A stretch of DNA of 64,000 nucleotides from positions 1-64,000 of the forward strand of contig NZ_JAIUIE010000013.1 of the NCBI RefSeq assembly GCF_020165495.1, read 5' to 3'. A program made the translations under genes and the position numbers. Below, in pieces: positions 7,876-16,173 of the stretch. The notes beneath the pieces were generated by a model that worked only from the letters and a program-made list of their open reading frames with translations, ran no database searches and was not told the DNA's origin. The number at the start of each line of letters is the position of its first letter. The first letter of the stretch is position 1. The DNA comes from Mesorhizobium sp. BR1-1-16. Lineage in GTDB: Bacteria; Pseudomonadota; Alphaproteobacteria; Rhizobiales; Kaistiaceae.

Positions 7876-8732
7876 CCGAGCTGCAGCAAAGCGTGGTTGC
7901 CAGCGAGACCGGCGAGCCGCAGACGCAGGCCGAGAGCGGGCCTCCCCCTCATGAACGTATCCTGAGGGTCATCATTCCGCTCGTCATGCTCGGCGGGCTG
8001 ATTGCGCTCTGGGCCTGGTACGTCAAGGCCTACAATGTGCCGCACTACATCCTGCCGGGACCCGATCTCGTCGCGCAGGCGATGGTCAGGGACTGGGGCG
8101 TGCTCGGGCCGGCGCTCCTGGTGACGCTGACCATCACCTTCGAGGCGCTTGCGATCGCGCTGGTCGGCGGCGTCCTGATCGCGATCCTGTTCGCCTCATC
8201 GCGCTGGGTCGAGATCGCGCTGTCGCCCTATATGGTCATCCTGCAGGTGACGCCGATCATCGCCATCGCGCCGTTGATCCTGATCTACACCTCGACGACG
8301 CAGCAGGCGCTGCTGATCTGCGCCTGGATCGTCGCCTTCTTCCCGGTGCTCTCCAACACGACGCAGGGCCTCAAGAGCACGGACCACAATCTGCTCAATC
8401 TCTACGAGCTCTATGGCGCCTCCCGCTGGCAGACGCTGTTTCTCCTGAAGCTTCCGGCGGCCCTGCCTTATTTCCTGACAGGGCTTCGCATCGCGGGCGG
8501 CCTCGCGCTGATCGCGGCCGTCGTCGCGGAGTTTGCCGCCGGTTCGGCCGGCGCTGGCTCGGGCCTCGCGTTCCGCCTGCTCGAATCGCAATACCGCCTC
8601 AACATCCCCCGCCTGTTCGCTGCCCTGATCCTTTTGTGCGCCACCGGCGTCGCGATCTTCGGGGCGACGAGCCTCCTCTCGCATCTGCTGCTGCGGCGCT
8701 GGCACGAAAGCGCCATCCGCAGGGAGAACTGA
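7872..8732 (+). CDS. ABC transporter permease (SsuC/TauC type)
   Basis: Inner-membrane permease of 286 residues with about six transmembrane helices; the first is IIPLVMLGGLIALWAWYV. The EAA-type coupling loop is in the stretch NLYELYGASRWQTLFLLKLP near residue 180. With the preceding ATPase and binding protein it completes a three-component importer. It overlaps the ATPase gene by 4 bases and is followed after 1 base by the amidohydrolase gene, so import and substrate deamination are made together. Confidence 0.9.
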   Translation: MTELQQSVVASETGEPQTQAESGPPPHERILRVIIPLVMLGGLIALWAWYVKAYNVPHYILPGPDLVAQAMVRDWGVLGPALLVTLTITFEALAIALVGGVLIAILFASSRWVEIALSPYMVILQVTPIIAIAPLILIYTSTTQQALLICAWIVAFFPVLSNTTQGLKSTDHNLLNLYELYGASRWQTLFLLKLPAALPYFLTGLRIAGGLALIAAVVAEFAAGSAGAGSGLAFRLLESQYRLNIPRLFAALILLCATGVAIFGATSLLSHLLLRRWHESAIRREN

Positions 8733-8733
8733 C

Positions 8734-10047
8734 GTGACCTTCGGCTTTGCCAACCTGCCCGACGCCGGGCGCTATGTGCTCTCCAACGCCACCGTGCCAG
8801 CCGCAACCTTGGTCGGCGATGATGGCATCGACGCCGGCGAGGGGCTCTCGCGCGTCGATCTCGTCATCGAGGACGGGCGCATCGCCGCGATCGCCAGTGC
8901 AGGCAGCATTGACGGCCTGCCCTCCTTCGATCTCGATCACGGCCAGGTCTGGCCGGCATTCGTCGACATGCATACGCATCTCGACAAGGGCCATATCCTG
9001 CCGCGTAATTCCAATCCCGACGGGACATTCGCCGGCGCTCTCGCCGCGGTCGAGCTCGATCGAGACGCTTACTGGACGACGGCCGATGTTCGCGCCCGCA
9101 TGGAATTCTCGCTGAAATCCGCCTACGCGCATGGAACCCGGCTCATCCGGACGCATATCGATTCCGTGCAGCCGCAGTTTCCGGCCTCCTGGCCGGCCTT
9201 CATGGACGCGCGCGAGGCCTGGGCGGGCCGTATCGACCTGCAAGGCGTTGCGCTGACGCCGATCGACAATTTCCTCAACGACACATTTGCGGCGCAGCTT
9301 TTCGACACGGTCACGGCCGCCGGCGGCATCATCGGCGGTGTTACCTTCATGATCCCGGCGCTCGAGACCGCGCTCGACCGGCTGTTCTTTCAAGCGTCCG
9401 AGCGCGGTCTCGACATCGACCTGCATGTCGACGAGACCGCCGATCCGAACGCACGCTCGCTCCGCGCCATTGCGGAAGCCGCGCTGAGGATCGGCTTCGA
9501 AGGCCAGGTGACCGTCGGTCATTGCTGCTCGCTGGCAAGGCAGGGGGAGAGCGAGGCGGACCGGACGATGGACCTCGTCGCGGAAGCCGGCCTTGCGATC
9601 GTCTCCCTGCCGATGTGCAACATGTATCTGCAGGATCGCAGTCCCGGCCGCACGCCGCGCTGGCGCGGCGTCACGCTCCTGCATGAGATGCGCGCGCGAG
9701 GCATCAAGGTGGCCGTGGCCTCCGACAACACGCGCGATCCCTTCTATGCCTATGGCGACCTCGACGCTGTCGAGGTTCTGCGCGAGGCTGTGCGCATCCT
9801 CCAGCTTGATCACCCGCTCTACGACGCACCCCATGTCGTCACGACGACGCCCGCCGATATCCTGCGGCGCCCCGATGTCGGACGCATCGCGGTCGGTGGC
9901 ACTGCCGATCTCGTGCTCTTCCGCGCGCGGACCTGGACCGAATTCCTGTCGCGTCCACAGTCCGACCGCACCGTATTGCGCGCCGGCAAGGCGATCGACC
10001 GCACGCTGCCCGATTATCGTGAACTCGACGCTCTCTTTGGAGGCTGA
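8734..10047 (+). CDS. Cytosine-deaminase-like amidohydrolase
   Basis: Metal-dependent hydrolase of 437 residues in the CodA/cytosine deaminase branch of the amidohydrolase superfamily. Motifs are the metal site DMHTHLDKGH near residue 80, HVDETADPN, VGHCCSLA and the catalytic Asp in ASDNTRDPFYAYGDLD, which matches the CodA signature. The predicted reaction is deamination of cytosine or a related aminopyrimidine or aminotriazine. The GTG start at 8734 lies one base after the permease stop. Its position inside a transport operon makes it the likely first enzyme for the imported compound. The exact substrate cannot be read from the sequence. Confidence 0.8.
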   Translation: MTFGFANLPDAGRYVLSNATVPAATLVGDDGIDAGEGLSRVDLVIEDGRIAAIASAGSIDGLPSFDLDHGQVWPAFVDMHTHLDKGHILPRNSNPDGTFAGALAAVELDRDAYWTTADVRARMEFSLKSAYAHGTRLIRTHIDSVQPQFPASWPAFMDAREAWAGRIDLQGVALTPIDNFLNDTFAAQLFDTVTAAGGIIGGVTFMIPALETALDRLFFQASERGLDIDLHVDETADPNARSLRAIAEAALRIGFEGQVTVGHCCSLARQGESEADRTMDLVAEAGLAIVSLPMCNMYLQDRSPGRTPRWRGVTLLHEMRARGIKVAVASDNTRDPFYAYGDLDAVEVLREAVRILQLDHPLYDAPHVVTTTPADILRRPDVGRIAVGGTADLVLFRARTWTEFLSRPQSDRTVLRAGKAIDRTLPDYRELDALFGG

Positions 10048-10049
10048 CC

Positions 10050-11465
10050 GTGGCCCGCACCTTCTCCTTCGACATCGAGGCGCTCAAGCGAGACCTTGAC
10101 GGTATCGCGCTTGAGGACAATCCGGCGCTGGTGAAGCAGAAGAGCCGCGACTTCTTCTGGTACTCGCCGGTTTTAAAGGGTCAGCTCGACGATGTGACGG
10201 GCGATCTCGTCGCGACGCCGAATGACGAGGCCGAGGTGATCCGCATCCTCGCCGCCGCCTTCAAGCACGACGTGCCTGTCACGCCGCGCGGCGCCGGCAC
10301 CGGCAATTACGGCCAGGCGATGCCGCTTTCGGGCGGCCTGATCCTCAATCTCGCGGCCATGAACAAGGTCAAGGCGATCCTGCCCGGCCGCGTCATCGCC
10401 GAGCCCGGCGTCATCATGGCGCAGCTCGATCGCGAGGCGCGCGCCCATTCCGGCCAGGAACTGCGACTGCATCCCTCGACGGCGAATACCGCGACCATCG
10501 GCGGCTTCATCGCCGGCGGCTCGGGCGGCGTCGGCTCGATCCGATGGGGCGGCCTCCGCGATCTCGGCAATGTCATTCGCCTGCGCGTCGTCACCATGGA
10601 GGCCGCGCCGCGCGTGCTCGAGCTCAGCGGCTGGGAACTGCACAAGGTGATGCACGCCTATGGCACCAACGGCATCATCACCGAAGTCGAGATGCCGCTG
10701 ACCGCGGCCTATGACTGGGTCGACGTCCTGGTCGGCTTCGACGACTACATGGACAGCGTCCGCTATGCCGATCTGCTCGGCAATTCCGACGGGCTGCTGC
10801 TGAAAGAGATCGCCACGGTCGCGGCGCCCGTGCCCGAGACCTATTTCCTGCGCCACCAGAAGTTCATTCGGAAGGGCCAGTCTCTCGCGATCCTGATGGT
10901 GGCGCCGCAGTCGCTCGACGCCTTCCTGGCGCTCACCGAACGCGAGAAGGGCGAGGTGATCTTCCGCTCGGACACGGCCGACGACTTGAAGGGCATTCCG
11001 CCGAATTTCGAGCTCGCCTGGAACCACACGACGCTGCGGGCGCTCCGCGTCGATCCGGCGATTACGTATCTGCAGACGATGTATGCGCCGCCGGATCATA
11101 TCGAGAAGATCGCGCGCATGACGGCGCTGCTCGGCGACGAGGTGCCGGGTCATCTCGAATTCGTCCGCTTCGACGGCAAGATCACGCCGATGGGTCTGCC
11201 GATGCTGCGCTATTCAACCGAGGCCCGGCTCGACGAGATCGTTCGCCTGCATGAGGCCAATGGCTGCCCGGTGTTCAATCCGCATCGCTACACGCTGGAG
11301 GAGGGCGGCATGAAGCAGACTGACGCGATCCAGCTGGCCTTCAAGCACGAGGCCGATCCGAAGGGCCTGCTCAATCCCGGCAAGATGATCGCCTTCGAGG
11401 ATCCAAGCTTCGATTTCGCGGCGCAGAAGACCTATCTCTTCCCCGGCCTCAAGGCCGCGTCCTGA
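10050..11465 (+). CDS. FAD-binding oxidase (GlcD/FAD_binding_4 family)
   Basis: Flavoprotein of 471 residues with a PCMH-type FAD-binding domain: ATPNDEAEVIRILAAAF, then the pyrophosphate loop TPRGAGTGNYGQAMPLSGG, and TANTATIGGFIAGGSGGVGS. Family members oxidise hydroxy acids or ring compounds and pass electrons to the respiratory chain or a partner reductase. The C-terminal part (NPHRYTLEEGG, DPKGLLNPGKM) matches the family's cap domain ending. GTG start at 10050, 2 bases after the preceding stop. Together with the following two quinone reductases it suggests an oxidative step after deamination. The substrate is unknown. Confidence 0.8.
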   Translation: MARTFSFDIEALKRDLDGIALEDNPALVKQKSRDFFWYSPVLKGQLDDVTGDLVATPNDEAEVIRILAAAFKHDVPVTPRGAGTGNYGQAMPLSGGLILNLAAMNKVKAILPGRVIAEPGVIMAQLDREARAHSGQELRLHPSTANTATIGGFIAGGSGGVGSIRWGGLRDLGNVIRLRVVTMEAAPRVLELSGWELHKVMHAYGTNGIITEVEMPLTAAYDWVDVLVGFDDYMDSVRYADLLGNSDGLLLKEIATVAAPVPETYFLRHQKFIRKGQSLAILMVAPQSLDAFLALTEREKGEVIFRSDTADDLKGIPPNFELAWNHTTLRALRVDPAITYLQTMYAPPDHIEKIARMTALLGDEVPGHLEFVRFDGKITPMGLPMLRYSTEARLDEIVRLHEANGCPVFNPHRYTLEEGGMKQTDAIQLAFKHEADPKGLLNPGKMIAFEDPSFDFAAQKTYLFPGLKAAS

Positions 11466-11480
11466 CAGGAAGCAGTTCCA

Positions 11481-12062
11481 ATGCGCGTCCTCGTCGTCTT
11501 CGCCCATCCGGTCGAGACCAGTTTTCAGGCGGCCTTGCATCGGACGGTCGTTGCCGCGTTGAAGAAGGCCGGCCACGAGGTCGATGATTGCGATCTCTAT
11601 GCCGAGGGCTTCAATCCTGTCCTCTCGCGCGAGGAGCGGCTGCATTACCACGACATCCCGGCCAACCGGGTCAATGTCGAGCCCTATGTCCAGCGCCTGC
11701 TGGCGGCCGAGGCGCTGGTCTTCGTCCATCCCGTCTGGAATTTCGGCCTGCCGGCGATCCTCAAGGGCTTCTTCGATCGCGTCTTCCTGCCGGGGGTCTC
11801 ATTCCGGATGGAAAACGGCAAGGTGAAGCCGAACCTTCATCACATCACCAAGCTGACGGCGGTCGTTACCTATGGCGGTGCGCGGTGGCGGGCGCTCGGC
11901 GTCGGCGATCCGCCACGGAAGATCGTCAAACGGGTGCTCCGCGCGCAGATCAAGCCGATGGCGCCGGTCGGCTATCTCGCCCATTACGACATGAACCGCT
12001 CGACCGATGCTACCCGATCGGCTTTCCTCGCCAAGGTCACGGCGGAGATGGAGCGGTTCTGA
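11481..12062 (+). CDS. Flavodoxin-fold NAD(P)H quinone reductase, copy 1
   Basis: Protein of 193 residues of the Flavodoxin_2 family (KefF/MdaB/NQO1-like): MRVLVVFAHPVETSF at the start binds the FMN/FAD phosphate, and FVHPVWNFGLPAILKGFFDRVF is the family's hallmark core, with TYGG following. It should carry out two-electron reduction of quinones or quinone-like intermediates with NAD(P)H. It sits in the importer/amidohydrolase operon after the FAD oxidase and overlaps the start of a second copy by one base (TGATG). Confidence 0.85.
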   Translation: MRVLVVFAHPVETSFQAALHRTVVAALKKAGHEVDDCDLYAEGFNPVLSREERLHYHDIPANRVNVEPYVQRLLAAEALVFVHPVWNFGLPAILKGFFDRVFLPGVSFRMENGKVKPNLHHITKLTAVVTYGGARWRALGVGDPPRKIVKRVLRAQIKPMAPVGYLAHYDMNRSTDATRSAFLAKVTAEMERF

Positions 12063-12649
12063 TGCGTGCGCTGGTCGTCTACGCCCATCCGGTTCCGGAA
12101 AGTTTCGGCGCGGCACTGCGCGACACCGTCGTCGAAGCGCTGACGGCAGGCGGACATGAAGTCCGCCTCGTCGATCTCAACGCGATCGGCTTCAATCCGG
12201 TCATGAGCGCGGATGAGCGCCGGCACTATCACGATGCCGGCGTGAACGAGATTCCGGTCGCCGACCAGCTCGAGCATATCAAATGGTGCGAGATGCTGGT
12301 CTTCGTCTACCCGACCTGGTGGTACGGGGTGCCGGCGATCCTGAAGGGTTGGCTCGACCGCGTCTGGGTGCCGCATGTTGCCTTCCTCATGCCGACGGAG
12401 ACAGAAGGCATCCGACCCAATATGCGGCATATCCGGTCGATCGTCGCGGTGACCAGCTGCGGGGCGACCTGGTGGCTCTCGAAATGGGTCGGCGAGCCGG
12501 GCAAGCGAACGCTGCTGCGCGGCATCCGCACGCTCTGCCACCCGCTCTGCCGCACCACCTATATGGCGCTCTACCGGATGGATACGGTCAGCGCCGAAAG
12601 TCGGGCACGCTATCTGGAAAAGGTCCGCCGCAGGATCGGCCGTCTCTGA
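12062..12649 (+). CDS. Flavodoxin-fold NAD(P)H quinone reductase, copy 2
   Basis: Second Flavodoxin_2 protein, 195 residues, clearly paralogous to the preceding gene: MRALVVYAHPVPESF, FNPVMSADERRHYHD, FVYPTWWYGVPAILKGWLDRVW. The tail differs (CHPLCRTTYMALYRMDT), with two cysteines that copy 1 lacks. The two may form a heterodimer, since this family dimerises at the active site; that is inference. Last gene of the operon; a stem-loop follows at 12657-12688. Confidence 0.85.
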   Translation: MRALVVYAHPVPESFGAALRDTVVEALTAGGHEVRLVDLNAIGFNPVMSADERRHYHDAGVNEIPVADQLEHIKWCEMLVFVYPTWWYGVPAILKGWLDRVWVPHVAFLMPTETEGIRPNMRHIRSIVAVTSCGATWWLSKWVGEPGKRTLLRGIRTLCHPLCRTTYMALYRMDTVSAESRARYLEKVRRRIGRL

Positions 12650-12656
12650 GAGGCCG

Positions 12657-12688
12657 GCGGCCCCGCTTGTTGTTCGAAGCGGAGCCGC
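12657..12688. terminator. Stem-loop between convergent genes
   Basis: GCGGC and CCGCTT (12657-12668) pair with AAGCGG and GCCGC (12677-12688), 11 base pairs with one C-A mismatch and an 8-base loop. It lies between the convergent quinone reductase and galU genes. There is no U-run on either strand, so it may be a rho-assisted or mRNA-stabilising hairpin rather than a classic intrinsic terminator. Confidence 0.45.
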
Positions 12689-12720
12689 GCGTAAACATCA
12701 TGGGCCGGGCGGCCGACGCC

Positions 12721-13605
12721 TCAGGCCTTCGGACCCATCAGGCGCTCGATCTCGGGACGGAACTCCTCGGCGATGTCGGGGCGGGACAGGGCGAAGGCGA
12801 CATTGGCGGCCAGGAAGCCGACCTTGTTGCCGCAGTCATAGACCTCGCCGTCGAAGCGGCAGCCGTAGAAATACTGCTTCTCCATCAGCCTCAGCATGGC
12901 GTCGGTGAGCTGGATCTCGTTGCCGGCGCCCTTTTCCTGCTTCGACAGGAGGTCGAAGATCTGCGGCTGCAGGATATAGCGGCCGTTGATGTAGAGATTG
13001 GACGGCGCGACTTCCGGCTTCGGCTTCTCGACCATCGCATTGATGCGGAAAGCCGCGTTGGTCAGCTCCGCGCCGATGCCGACGACGCCGTACTGGTTCG
13101 TCTCTGCCGGATCGCATTCGCTGACCGCGAGCACATTGCCGCCGGTCTCGTTATAGGCCTCGACCATCTGGCGCAGGCAGCTCGGCTCGCCCTTCATCAC
13201 CATGTCGGGCAGGAGGACGGCGAAAGGCTCGTTGCCCACCAGCTCGCGCGCGCACCACACGGCGTGGCCGAGGCCGAGCGGCACCTGCTGACGGGTAAAG
13301 CTGGTCGAGCCGGGCTTCGGCAGATCCTTGGCAAGCAGCGCTAGGGCCTCGCTTTTGCCTCTTCCGGACAGTGTCGCCTCAAGTTCATACTGAACGTCAA
13401 AATGGTCCTCGATCACCGCCTTGTTGCGGCCGGTGACGAAGATGAAATGCTCGATGCCGGCCTCGCGTGCCTCATCCACCGCATATTGGATGAGCGGGCG
13501 GTCGACGACGGTCAGCATTTCCTTCGGCATGGCCTTCGTGGCCGGCAGGAAACGCGTACCGAGGCCCGCCACGGGGAACACGGCCTTGCGAATGGGAGCG
13601 CTCAT
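12721..13605 (-). CDS. galU: UTP-glucose-1-phosphate uridylyltransferase
   Basis: Nucleotidyltransferase of 294 residues that makes UDP-glucose from UTP and glucose-1-phosphate, the precursor for glycans and exopolysaccharide. The N-terminus [25 protein letters not shown] is the GalU signature with the nucleotide-binding GLGTRFLP, followed by [13 protein letters not shown] and GLGHAVWCA. Length matches the family. The ATG at 13605 is chosen for its GAGAGG site 5 bases upstream. It is divergent from galE across 149 bp, so the two UDP-sugar genes probably share a control region. Confidence 0.95.
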   Translation of the reverse strand: MSAPIRKAVFPVAGLGTRFLPATKAMPKEMLTVVDRPLIQYAVDEAREAGIEHFIFVTGRNKAVIEDHFDVQYELEATLSGRGKSEALALLAKDLPKPGSTSFTRQQVPLGLGHAVWCARELVGNEPFAVLLPDMVMKGEPSCLRQMVEAYNETGGNVLAVSECDPAETNQYGVVGIGAELTNAAFRINAMVEKPKPEVAPSNLYINGRYILQPQIFDLLSKQEKGAGNEIQLTDAMLRLMEKQYFYGCRFDGEVYDCGNKVGFLAANVAFALSRPDIAEEFRPEIERLMGPKA

Positions 13606-13754
13606 AAACACCTCTCGGTCGAAAATTGCTGGGGACAGTATCGCCCCAATCCTAAGAACAACGCTAACGAAAACCGGAGGATGCACGACAATCCAACCGG
13701 CGGCGCGGACCTTCCTTTACCCCCTATTAATGATGAACATTGCATGAGGATCAT

Positions 13755-14747
13755 ATGACGGTTCTGGTCACAGGCGGCGCTGGCTATATCGGCAGCCACA
13801 TGGTGTGGCGGCTCGTCGATGCCGGCGAGCGCGTTGTCGTGCTCGATCGGCTTTCGACGGGCTTTGCCTGGGCGGTGGCGCCGGAGGCCAAGCTGGTCGT
13901 CGGCGATATCGGCGACGAAGCGTTGGTCGAGCAGCTCATTCTCGACAACGACATCGACGCCGTCATTCATTTCGCCGGGTCGATCGTGGTGCCTGAATCG
14001 GTCGCCGATCCGCTCGGCTACTATCTCAACAACACCGTCAAATCGCGCACCCTGATCGCAACCGCGATCAAATGCGGCATCAAGAACTTCATCTTTTCCT
14101 CGACCGCCGCCGTCTATGGCGATGCCGGCACGGAGCCGGTGGTCGAGAGTGCGGCGACTGCCCCGCTCTCGCCCTATGGCCGTTCCAAGCTGATGACGGA
14201 GTGGATGCTCGACGACGCGTCGCGCGCGCATGACTTCCGCTATGTCGCGCTGCGCTATTTCAACGTTGCCGGCGCCGATCCGAAGGGCCGCACCGGGCAA
14301 TCGACCAAGGGCGCCACGCATCTCATCAAGGTCGCCTGCGAAACCGCGCTCGGCAAGCGGCCGAAGATCGAGATCCTCGGCACGGATTACGACACGCCCG
14401 ATGGCACCTGTGTGCGCGACTATATCCATGTCAGCGACCTCGCCAACGCCCATGCCGATGCGCTCGCCTATCTCAGGAGCGGCGGTGCCAGTCTCATCGC
14501 CAATTGCGGCTACAGCCGGGGCTTTTCGGTGCGTGAGGTGATCGAATCCGTGCGCCGTGTCTCCGGCGTCGATTTCACCGTGGTCGAAGGGCCGCGCCGG
14601 GCCGGCGATGTGCCGGCGGTGGTCGCCAATGCGTCGGTGGCGCGCGCCACGCTTGGCTGGACGCCGCAGCATGACGATCTCGACACCTGCGTCAGCACTG
14701 CGCTGGCCTGGGAGGAGGCGCTTTCGCGCCGCAATAACGTGGACTAG
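13755..14747 (+). CDS. galE: UDP-glucose 4-epimerase
   Basis: Extended short-chain dehydrogenase of 330 residues that interconverts UDP-glucose and UDP-galactose with bound NAD. It begins MTVLVTGGAGYIGSHMVWRL with the GxxGxxG dinucleotide loop; the catalytic Ser/Tyr/Lys lie in FSSTAAVYG and SPYGRSKLM; the family RYFNVAGAD follows. The ATG at 13755 has GAGG about 6 bases upstream; the frame extends 15 bases further, but without a ribosome site. It works directly downstream of GalU. Confidence 0.95.
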   Translation: MTVLVTGGAGYIGSHMVWRLVDAGERVVVLDRLSTGFAWAVAPEAKLVVGDIGDEALVEQLILDNDIDAVIHFAGSIVVPESVADPLGYYLNNTVKSRTLIATAIKCGIKNFIFSSTAAVYGDAGTEPVVESAATAPLSPYGRSKLMTEWMLDDASRAHDFRYVALRYFNVAGADPKGRTGQSTKGATHLIKVACETALGKRPKIEILGTDYDTPDGTCVRDYIHVSDLANAHADALAYLRSGGASLIANCGYSRGFSVREVIESVRRVSGVDFTVVEGPRRAGDVPAVVANASVARATLGWTPQHDDLDTCVSTALAWEEALSRRNNVD

Positions 14748-14786
14748 TGCCGTTGCCTAAGCGGCGGCACCGACTGGGAGAAGACG

Positions 14787-16034
14787 ATGCCGATCCGGAC
14801 CGGACTGACGCCTGCCAATGCCCTCGCGCGCCTTGCCGGGATCGTCATGCTCGGCCTTGTGCTCATCGCTTTCGCGGTGCCCGCGGCCTTCGCGGATGCC
14901 GCGGGCCAGCGCTGGGTGGCGCAGTTCTGGCCGACGGCGCAGAAGGCCGGCATCTCGCGCGCCGTCTACATGAACGCGCTCGGCAATTTCACGCCCGACC
15001 CTGACGTTCTCGCCAAGGCTAGTAACCAGGCGGAGTTCGTGAAGCCGCTCTGGGACTATCTCGACGGCGCGGTTTCGCAGAAGCGGATGGAGAATGGCAA
15101 GGCCGCACTTCGCCAGTATGGCCGCCAGCTCGCCAGCATCGAGGCGACCTATGGTGTCGATCGGTCCGTCGTGGTCGCGATCTGGGGGATGGAGTCATCC
15201 TATGGCGCGGTGCTTCAGAACGAGAAGATCGTCAAGGGGACGATCCGCTCGCTAGCGACGCTCGCCTATCAGGGCGGTAGCCGCGCCAAATATGGCCGCA
15301 CGCAGCTGATCGCGGCGTTGAAAATCCTGCAGCGCGGCGATATCGGCGCACGCGGCATGACCGGCTCCTGGGCAGGCGCCATGGGCCACACGCAGTTCAT
15401 CCCGACTACCTATCAAGCCTATGCGGTGGATTTCGACGGCGACGGACGGCGGGATATCTGGAACTCCGAGGTCGACGCGCTTGCTTCGACGGCAAACTAT
15501 CTCTCCAAGATGGGCTGGCGGAGGGGCGAGACCTGGGGTTACGAGGTCGTGCTGCCGCGCGGAATCGACTGGCGGCTGGCGGATGCCGGCAAGAGCGCGC
15601 CGCTTTCGGCCTGGCGCAAGATCGGTGTCCAGCGCGTCGCCGGCCGTTCGTTCCCGGCGAGCGACGAGGTGGCGCGGCTCTATGCCCCTGCCGGAGCGAA
15701 CGGGCCAGCTTTCCTGCTGCTGCCGAATTTCCGCGTCATCAAGCGCTACAACAATGCCGACGCCTATGCGCTCGCGGTCGGCCATCTCGCTGATCGGCTG
15801 GTGGGCTCGGGCGAATTCGTCGCCGGATGGCCGCGCGGCGTGCGGCCGCTCACCAGCGATGAGCGCGTCGAGGTGCAGTCGCTGCTTGCCCGGCATGGCT
15901 TCTATGGCGGCGCGCTCGACGGCAAGTTCGGTGCCGGTACCCGCGAGGCGATCCGCTCCTACCAGCGCCGGGTCGGCCAGGTTCCGGACGGCTACGCCTC
16001 GACCGGCCTCTTGCAGCAATTGCGCGGCGGATAG
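14787..16034 (+). CDS. Lytic murein transglycosylase (MltB-like) with peptidoglycan-binding domain
   Basis: Exported cell-wall enzyme of 415 residues. It has an N-terminal signal sequence (hydrophobic LAGIVMLGLVLIAFAVPAAFA), an SLT_2/MltB catalytic domain from about residue 35 to 330 with the catalytic Glu in VVAIWGMESSYG, the substrate groove TGSWAGAMGHTQFIPTTY, and FDGDGRRDIW. A C-terminal PG_binding_1 domain follows (SLLARHGFYGGALDGKFGAG). It cleaves the MurNAc-GlcNAc bond to give 1,6-anhydro ends during wall turnover. No lipobox Cys is visible, so it is probably soluble in the periplasm. GGGAG lies 6 bases before the ATG. Confidence 0.9.
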   Translation: MPIRTGLTPANALARLAGIVMLGLVLIAFAVPAAFADAAGQRWVAQFWPTAQKAGISRAVYMNALGNFTPDPDVLAKASNQAEFVKPLWDYLDGAVSQKRMENGKAALRQYGRQLASIEATYGVDRSVVVAIWGMESSYGAVLQNEKIVKGTIRSLATLAYQGGSRAKYGRTQLIAALKILQRGDIGARGMTGSWAGAMGHTQFIPTTYQAYAVDFDGDGRRDIWNSEVDALASTANYLSKMGWRRGETWGYEVVLPRGIDWRLADAGKSAPLSAWRKIGVQRVAGRSFPASDEVARLYAPAGANGPAFLLLPNFRVIKRYNNADAYALAVGHLADRLVGSGEFVAGWPRGVRPLTSDERVEVQSLLARHGFYGGALDGKFGAGTREAIRSYQRRVGQVPDGYASTGLLQQLRGG

Positions 16035-16173
16035 GCCGCCAACGCAGAGCGGCGAGGGGAGGCGAGGCTTCGCAATTCAACCCGGCGCTGAAATGGTCTA
16101 GCATTGGCGAACATGGCGGGGGCGTCGCGGCGCCCTTCGCCATTCGGCCGCAATGGCGGCGGAAGGATGCCCG

